Origin: JABGQS01 sp963666505
GTDB taxonomy: Bacteria; Bacillota; Clostridia; Christensenellales; SZUA-584
Length of the DNA: 64,000 bases
Direction: 5' to 3'
NCBI GenBank assembly: GCA_963666505.2
Contig: CAXXXL010000003.1
Location: 248,001 to 312,000 of the forward strand
Part shown: positions 59,395 through 64,000 of the stretch, piece after piece
Numbering within the stretch: the stretch's first letter is position 1
Layout of the letters: each line of letters opens with the position of its first letter
Position numbers and translations under genes: made by a program
Notes under the pieces: model-generated
The model's input: only the letters and a program-made list of their open reading frames with translations
Told to the model about the DNA's origin: nothing
Database searches by the model: none

Positions 59395-60336
59395 CTATAA
59401 CATCTTTCTTCGCCAGAGTATGAATATAGTCACACCTGCGAAAATAAGCGACAGGCCAAGCATTATGCCAAACCCGAGCGACGAGCGCTCGAACGGAACA
59501 GGCACATTCATGCCCCAGAAGCTTGCTATAAGCGTCGGCACCGCAATGATTATAGTGATGGACGTCAGCAGCTTCATGACGTTGTTTAGGTTGTTGCTCA
59601 TTATCGAAGAGAACGTGTTCATCGTACTGTTTAAGATGTTTCGGTATATCGAAGCCATCTCTATTGCCTGTTTGTTTTCTATGATAACGTCTTCGAGAAG
59701 GTCTTCGTCTTCGGGATAGCGTTTTATAAGGCTTGTCTTTGTCAGCTTCTCCAGCACTATTTCGTTTGACTTTAGCGATGTAGAGAAGAACACGAGGGAC
59801 TTTTCTAGCTTTAGCATGTTAAGAGTGCTGCGCAGTTCTCTGTTCCTTAGGTTTTTGTGCATGTTGTTTTCAACAAGCGTCGTGGCCTTGTCTATCTGTC
59901 GCAGGTACTGCAGGTACTTTGTGCTCGATTTGTACAAAAGCTGCAGCACGAACCGTGTCTTTTTGCAGGTATCAAAGCCTCTGACTCTGTTCTCCATAAA
60001 GTCTTCGATTATCGTCGTTTCCTCAAGGCACACTGTTATCACCTTATCCTCCAGCAGTATGATGCCAAGCGGCAGTGAGTTGTAAAGAAACGATGTGCCT
60101 TCAGGCTCGACAACAGGGATGTCGACTATTATGAGCGTCTGGTTTTCTTCTTTATCTGTACGAGGCGTTTCCTCTTCGTCGAGGGCAGCCGTTAAAAAGT
60201 CTCGTTCTATTCCGTGCTCTTTTGCAATCTGATCGACTTCCTCGGGCGACGGGTCATAAAGATGTATCCAAACTCCTGGGCATGCCGAGTCTAGTTTGCT
60301 GAGGCTGTTTCCTTCTGTTTTGTGGTAATAAATCAT
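59395..60336 (-). CDS. corA: CorA-family divalent cation transporter
   Basis: 313 residues from the ATG at 60336, with GGCGGTG 9 bases upstream; a GTG at 60348 is the alternative. A long cytoplasmic domain and coiled coil lead to two C-terminal membrane helices. The helix-1 end carries GMN (SFWGMNVPVP), the CorA selectivity signature. Mg2+ is the usual substrate. Confidence 0.93.
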   Translation of the reverse strand: MIYYHKTEGNSLSKLDSACPGVWIHLYDPSPEEVDQIAKEHGIERDFLTAALDEEETPRTDKEENQTLIIVDIPVVEPEGTSFLYNSLPLGIILLEDKVITVCLEETTIIEDFMENRVRGFDTCKKTRFVLQLLYKSSTKYLQYLRQIDKATTLVENNMHKNLRNRELRSTLNMLKLEKSLVFFSTSLKSNEIVLEKLTKTSLIKRYPEDEDLLEDVIIENKQAIEMASIYRNILNSTMNTFSSIMSNNLNNVMKLLTSITIIIAVPTLIASFWGMNVPVPFERSSLGFGIMLGLSLIFAGVTIFILWRRKML

Positions 60337-60384
60337 AGTTGCAAGCACCGCCTTTCTTTTTTTGTCCCTTTGTAGAGAAGGGCT

Positions 60385-60462
60385 TTAGCTAAGTGCATAT
60401 TTGCCTGCAATGCGGTATGCACTTTCGCTGCGTATCCGTTTTAACTTAGGGTCTGCGTCCAC
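60385..60462 (-). CDS. Possible 25-residue protein upstream of corA
   Basis: A GTG at 60462 lies 8 bases after AAGGAGG and opens a frame of 25 codons (DADPKLKRIRSESAYRIAGK, then YALS) ending 48 bases before corA. The ribosome binding site is among the best in the window. An ATG in another frame gives only six codons. It could be a small protein or a leader peptide for corA. Confidence 0.45.
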   Translation of the reverse strand: MDADPKLKRIRSESAYRIAGKYALS

Positions 60463-60501
60463 GCATACCACCTCCTTATGATTTAAAAACTTATAAACTT
60501 A

Positions 60502-60795
60502 TTATTTTTTGCGCAGCTTTTCCATCTCTCGCTCTATGCCGCCGGGCTTGCCGTCTATACGGCGAAGCGAGTTTATCGTGCCTATTATGTGCCCGATGAT
60601 AAACAGGCCCCAAAAGCCGACCGGCCACGCAAACCAAGGGTATCCCTTGCCTGTTAGAAAATAGATCAGCACCATCAGCGCAGAAACTATCAGGAACAAC
60701 GATACATGATAAGTGAATCCACGTTTGATATAATAGCGGCGCTGTGCCACATTCCGGAGTTTCTCTTCGCTCATGCTCTTATAATCGATCGACAT
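60502..60795 (-). CDS. 2TM-domain membrane protein
   Basis: 97 residues with two membrane helices (YHVSLFLIVSALMVLIYFLT and WPVGFWGLFIIGHIIGTI) and the RNVAQRRYYIKRGFTYH start typical of the 2TM domain. Function is unknown. AGGTG lies upstream of the ATG. It reads toward the small ORF and corA. Confidence 0.82.
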   Translation of the reverse strand: MSIDYKSMSEEKLRNVAQRRYYIKRGFTYHVSLFLIVSALMVLIYFLTGKGYPWFAWPVGFWGLFIIGHIIGTINSLRRIDGKPGGIEREMEKLRKK

Positions 60796-60945
60796 AACTG
60801 TTCACCTCGATACATGGTCCCTGCCGACTTAAGAGCCGGAGGGGTGAATATAAAAAGCTGCTCATAAAATCTCTATGCTATTATAACACGAAAGAATATG
60901 TTTGCAACATCCGTTGTTCTTCAAACGATATGCCGACATGAATGT

Positions 60946-60974
60946 TTGACACTTATTTTGCATGAAAGTATAAT
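60946..60974 (+). promoter_or_regulatory. Perfect consensus promoter of the structured RNA
   Basis: TTGACA (60946-60951), a 17-base spacer and TATAAT (60969-60974). The predicted start falls at about 60981, exactly where the RNA closing stem begins. Confidence 0.85.
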
Positions 60975-60981
60975 CAAAGCA

Positions 60982-61193
60982 ACGGCGGCGGGTCTGTGGT
61001 TGAAAGTCGATGCCAGTCGCAGGCGAAGCGATCCACGTAAGCCGGGCTAATACGCCCGGTGAGCATAGTGCGGTTTAGAAGTTAGTCCGGCCGGAAGGAA
61101 TTCCGAGAGGCCCAGTAGTGGGAAGGCGAATGCTTTAGTAGCGAAAAGCCCAGCCGGCGGATGTGGGGGAAAAGACCAGGTCAGCCGCCGCCG
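60982..61193 (+). ncRNA. Structured non-coding RNA, raiA-motif candidate
   Basis: GGCGGCGG (60984-60991) pairs with CCGCCGCC (61185-61192) to close a region of about 200 nt. Inside are CCGGGC/GCCCGG around TAATAC (61038-61055), GTGG/CCAC, and a GGAA/TTCC hairpin, plus unpaired purine-rich stretches (TTGAAAGTCGATGCC, GGGAAGGCGA). It has no coding frame and starts at a perfect promoter, so it should be abundant. It lacks RNase P, SRP, tmRNA and 6S hallmarks. Size and style suggest the raiA motif of Firmicutes, but I recall that consensus only loosely. The next gene begins 55 bases later. Confidence 0.75.
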
Positions 61194-61248
61194 ACAATAA
61201 TTACTCCTTTATCGAATAGTCTATATTAATATGGAAAGGTGTATTCGA

Positions 61249-62025
61249 ATGAGAGATAGAAAAATTATTTTTCTTATAATGCTGGCAGTTCTGCTGGCTG
61301 CTTTTCCGCTGACTGCGTCTGCGAACTCTGTTGCGCCAGACCCAAACGATCATGAGATATTAATAGACGATGTAAGCGATATTGAGCAGATCACTTTCTA
61401 TGGCTATCTTGAAGATGGCAGCAGAGAAGTTATAGAGCAGTTTTCGACTATGGACGATGAGCGTATGACAAGGACGAGAGTCGCTTCCGAGCGGCTCGTA
61501 GAGCTTTATAACGACGGCGGAATGTATTCCGGATTTTCTGTAGAGATTGTGTTTGAGGATGGCTCTGAGCAGCAGTCAGCAATAGTGGAATTCCTGGGTG
61601 AAGACAGCTATGTCTACAGCGTAAGCGGTAACGAATTTGAGCTCAAGGGCACATTCAAAACTTTGAAGCCGGGCGGATTTGATATAGCACTTTGGGTGTT
61701 AGTGCTAGTGTTACCGTGGGGACTTACGGTGCTGCTTGAATGGCTTATGGCGCTCATTTTCAAGATAAAACCGTCAAGATACGTATGCTTTACCAACCTC
61801 GTATCCAACCCTGTGATGAACATAGTACTGCTGATAGTCATGTCTAACTTAATGATAAGCTATTTCTGGGTGGTGCTTGTTCTTGAAGTGCTTGCGGCAG
61901 GCTTTGAGTATTTATTCTATATATTCAGGTATAAGGATATCGGCAAAGTGCGCTTGCTGTTGTTTACGATAACTGCGAATGCGGTAAGCTTTGGCGCCTA
62001 TGCTATAATAAACGGGCTTTTCTAA
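61249..62025 (+). CDS. Membrane protein with signal peptide, function unknown
   Basis: 258 residues from the ATG at 61249 with AAAGGTG upstream; the ATG at 61231 is less well placed. A signal peptide (IIFLIMLAVLLAAFPLTASA) is followed by an extracytoplasmic beta-rich domain of about 120 residues and four C-terminal membrane helices. It lies directly after the structured RNA and may be co-transcribed with it. I do not recognise a family. Confidence 0.72.
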   Translation: MRDRKIIFLIMLAVLLAAFPLTASANSVAPDPNDHEILIDDVSDIEQITFYGYLEDGSREVIEQFSTMDDERMTRTRVASERLVELYNDGGMYSGFSVEIVFEDGSEQQSAIVEFLGEDSYVYSVSGNEFELKGTFKTLKPGGFDIALWVLVLVLPWGLTVLLEWLMALIFKIKPSRYVCFTNLVSNPVMNIVLLIVMSNLMISYFWVVLVLEVLAAGFEYLFYIFRYKDIGKVRLLLFTITANAVSFGAYAIINGLF

Positions 62026-62053
62026 AGTTGTTTTTAGTTAGAAAGTAATATGG

Positions 62054-62059
62054 TATAAT
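62054..62059 (+). promoter_or_regulatory. Extended -10 promoter of a lipoprotein gene
   Basis: TATGGTATAAT with TATAAT at 62054-62059, 28 bases before the ATG at 62087; the -35 is weak. Confidence 0.6.
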
Positions 62060-62086
62060 GAATAAAAATTTGCTTCGGAGGAATAT

Positions 62087-62524
62087 ATGCGCAAAATATA
62101 TATCATTGTTGTTTTAGTGGTTATCAGTGTTTTTCTTTTAACAGGCTGCGGGCTAATGGCTGCTGCTTCAGAGTATGACGAGCTTATAGAAAACGTGCTT
62201 TACAGTATAAACGAAGGTGATTATACAGAGTATCAGGATAGTTTTTTGGACGAAGTGGCAGACTCAGATGACTTCATTCCTGCATTGAAGCAGATAGACG
62301 AATACATTGATGGGGACATAACAGAGTTTAAAAAAACGGGCTTTTATACGAATACGAGCGTTTTAAACGGCAAAACCGAGATATCGACAGACCTTACATA
62401 CAGCGTTGTAACGACCAAGGATGAATATGTTTTGGAAGTAACGATGTATAGTGAGGATAAAAATGAAGAGCAAAAGATAATGTATTTCTCGGTTAGCATG
62501 GCAGAGGACCAGGAAGAGGAATAA
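62087..62524 (+). CDS. Small lipoprotein, function unknown
   Basis: 145 residues with a lipobox (VFLLTGC). The mature part has a helical start (EYDELIENVLYSINEGDYTE) and a beta-rich end resembling a cystatin/NTF2-like DUF fold, but no family is certain. CGGAGG precedes the ATG. It has its own promoter and a terminator. Confidence 0.78.
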   Translation: MRKIYIIVVLVVISVFLLTGCGLMAAASEYDELIENVLYSINEGDYTEYQDSFLDEVADSDDFIPALKQIDEYIDGDITEFKKTGFYTNTSVLNGKTEISTDLTYSVVTTKDEYVLEVTMYSEDKNEEQKIMYFSVSMAEDQEEE

Positions 62525-62546
62525 AAAATATGGTAATAGAAGTATG

Positions 62547-62576
62547 AAAAGGACAGCCATTACAGCTGTCCTTTTT
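62547..62576. terminator. Terminator between convergent genes
   Basis: AAAAGGACAGC and GCTGTCCTTTT form a perfect 11-bp stem. It can serve the lipoprotein gene and the convergent MFS gene. Confidence 0.9.
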
Positions 62577-62585
62577 ATATTGCCG

Positions 62586-63836
62586 TTAAACCTCTTCTGC
62601 GGCTTGCACTTTGTCTGCTTCCGGCAGCCTTATCATAAGGATAAGACCGACTATAAACAGCGGAAGGATAGCAAAAATGCTAAGCCTTGGGATACCTGTA
62701 AGAGTAGCTATCAGTGCCATCAGGAAAGGTCCGATAATAGCAGCGAATTTGCCGAAAATATTGTAGAAACCGAAGAACTCGTTTGAGTTTTTCTTTGGTA
62801 TCAGTTTAGCGTAGTAAGAACGTGAAAGCGCCTGTATACCGCCCTGAGCGGAGCCGATGAGCACGCCGAGGATGAACACGTTCCAGATGTCGAACATTAG
62901 CGAAGCAAAAATACATGCTCCGATATATGTGATAATGGCAACGATTATCATGCGCTTTGTGCCAAACCGTTTTGCGAGCCTGCCGTACATAAGCGCAAAA
63001 GGAAATGCTATTATCTGAATTACCAGCAGTATTCCGAGCAGCAGAAAAACGTTGCTAGAATCAAGCCCAAGAACATCTGTTGAGTATGGTACGCACATCT
63101 TTATTATCGTATCTACGCCGTCGATATACATGAAGTATGCAATCAAAAAAGAGAATACGAGCTTGTACTTTCTTATGTTAGAAAATGTTTTTGCCAGTCT
63201 TTTGAATGAGTTGCCTATTGGGTTTTTCTCTGGTTCTATAAAGTGAATCTGCTTTACATTCCTTAGCATTGGTATTGTAAACAGCCCCCACCATACAGCT
63301 GTGATGCCAAAGCCAAGCTTGTAGCCGAGCATGTTGTCCATGCCTACCATTAATATTACACCGAGGCTGATTGCAAACGGTATTACGCTGGCTATATAGC
63401 CGTATGCAAAACCGCTGGAGGATACTTTGTCCATGCGCTCGTTGCCGGAAACATCGACCAGAAAAGCATCGTAGAATATATTAGCACCGGCAAATCCTAA
63501 ACAGGTAACAATGTAGAATATAACCAGCATTGCGATCTGGCCGTTTGGAACGACTGCCAGAGCTGCGGTGAAAACCACACCCAGCAGAAAAAAGAAAGAA
63601 AAGAAGCGCTTTTTATAGTGCCTGTAGTCTGCAATTGTTCCGAGTATAGGCGCCAGAATTGCTATTATTATACTGGCTATGCTGTTGTAATAACCAAGGT
63701 CCATGCTTCCGCTGCCCTTAAACATGGCAAAGTAGACTGGCAGCAGCGCTGTTGTGATTGCGATCGAGTATGCACTGTTGCCACAGTCATACAATATCCA
63801 GCTTCTCTCCGTTTTTGTCAGTTTCATTTTTTCCAT
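62586..63836 (-). CDS. MFS transporter, UMF1/Atg22-like
   Basis: 416 residues with about 12 membrane segments. The N-terminus (KTERSWILYDCGNSAYSIAI) and GSAQGGIQALSRSYYAKLIP are signatures of the UMF1 family (Atg22-like), which in yeast exports amino acids from the vacuole. The bacterial substrate is unknown. AGGAGTG precedes the ATG. It follows the methyltransferase gene at the window edge after 9 bases and may share its transcript. Confidence 0.93.
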   Translation of the reverse strand: MEKMKLTKTERSWILYDCGNSAYSIAITTALLPVYFAMFKGSGSMDLGYYNSIASIIIAILAPILGTIADYRHYKKRFFSFFFLLGVVFTAALAVVPNGQIAMLVIFYIVTCLGFAGANIFYDAFLVDVSGNERMDKVSSSGFAYGYIASVIPFAISLGVILMVGMDNMLGYKLGFGITAVWWGLFTIPMLRNVKQIHFIEPEKNPIGNSFKRLAKTFSNIRKYKLVFSFLIAYFMYIDGVDTIIKMCVPYSTDVLGLDSSNVFLLLGILLVIQIIAFPFALMYGRLAKRFGTKRMIIVAIITYIGACIFASLMFDIWNVFILGVLIGSAQGGIQALSRSYYAKLIPKKNSNEFFGFYNIFGKFAAIIGPFLMALIATLTGIPRLSIFAILPLFIVGLILMIRLPEADKVQAAEEV

Positions 63837-63845
63837 AGTGCACTC

Positions 63846-64000
63846 CTAATAAGTTAGTTTATGATACAGCTTGTTTACCGCCTGCGAAATGGCAAGCAGG
63901 TTTTCGTTTTTAGTTTGTAGCGGCAGTGCGCACTCAGGAGAAACAAGGCGGATGCCGCACTTCAGGGCGTGCTCCACTTCTTTTTCAACATCCTGAGGAG
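63846..64000 (-). CDS. C-terminal end of a uroporphyrinogen decarboxylase/MtaA-like methyltransferase
   Basis: The minus strand gives 50 codons to a TAG at 63846-63848. The text EVEHALKCGIRLVSPECALP and LQTKNENLLAISQAVNKLY matches the C-terminus of URO-D-fold corrinoid methyltransferases (MtaA/MtbA/CmuA type), where the Cys of the ECALP-like motif often binds zinc. The rest lies beyond the window. With only the tail visible, the exact member cannot be named. Confidence 0.6.
   Translation of the reverse strand, partial: PQDVEKEVEHALKCGIRLVSPECALPLQTKNENLLAISQAVNKLYHKLTY

Noticed and set aside
60982..61193. RNase P RNA, cobalamin riboswitch or 6S RNA
   Set aside because: The conserved GAGGAAAGTCCGGGC, B12-box and long single-hairpin signatures were looked for and not found.

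Overview
The window looks like a chromosomal segment of an anaerobic, Gram-positive bacterium of the class Clostridia (Firmicutes), of middling GC content. The support is indirect: strong AGGAGG-type ribosome binding sites, TTGACA/TATAAT promoters (many with an extended TGGTATAAT -10), lipobox lipoproteins, a preQ1 riboswitch ahead of queT, c-di-GMP-I riboswitches, formate-tetrahydrofolate ligase, an oxygen-sensitive sulfatase-maturase pair and a YtrA-type GntR operon. No rRNA is present and I cannot name a species.

Layout. 1-968: an aminoglycoside acetyltransferase-like gene running off the left edge. 1.1-5.1 kb: three tandem lipoprotein serpins whose reactive loops differ. 5.5-7.4 kb: a sugar isomerase/epimerase facing a LacI-type regulator. 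7.5-10.2 kb: a DUF975 membrane protein, then a condensation-fold acyltransferase with a zinc-ribbon membrane partner. 10.4-13.2 kb: three unrelated lipoproteins. 13.25-14.94 kb: an IS1182-family insertion sequence, then a pair of GntR-type operators and five copies of a 93-bp tandem repeat. 15.75-18.3 kb: sulfatase and its maturase. 18.5-25 kb: DUF1934, a metallo-hydrolase, pyrG, glnS, two small PQ-loop-like proteins and gltX. 25-30.2 kb: a phosphodiester glycosidase-like protein, a YtrA-type regulator with membrane partners, and rsgA. 30.3-38 kb: cupin, fhs, a DeoR regulator with a sugar-phosphate dehydrogenase, a phosphatidyltransferase, an amidohydrolase and a cyclophilin.

38.2-47.3 kb is the most foreign-looking part. 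Two c-di-GMP-I riboswitches in series precede a short secreted InlB-type repeat protein whose end runs into a tRNA/tmRNA 3'-end-like sequence. Two diverged copies of one module follow (tRNA-like 3' end, terminator, multi-PAS histidine kinase, second terminator). The second IS1182 copy sits in the terminator of the first module. Both IS copies are the same 1684 bp and both interrupt the loop of a perfectly paired terminator hairpin.

47.4-64 kb returns to housekeeping genes: an SDR dehydrogenase, dusB, lysS-greA, a preQ1-regulated queT, leuS, a fused ispDF, a small S4 protein, an FmdB-like/radC/GNAT cluster, a CorA transporter, a strongly promoted structured RNA of about 210 nt, membrane and lipoproteins, a UMF1-type MFS transporter, and the tail of a MtaA/uroporphyrinogen-decarboxylase-like methyltransferase at the right edge.
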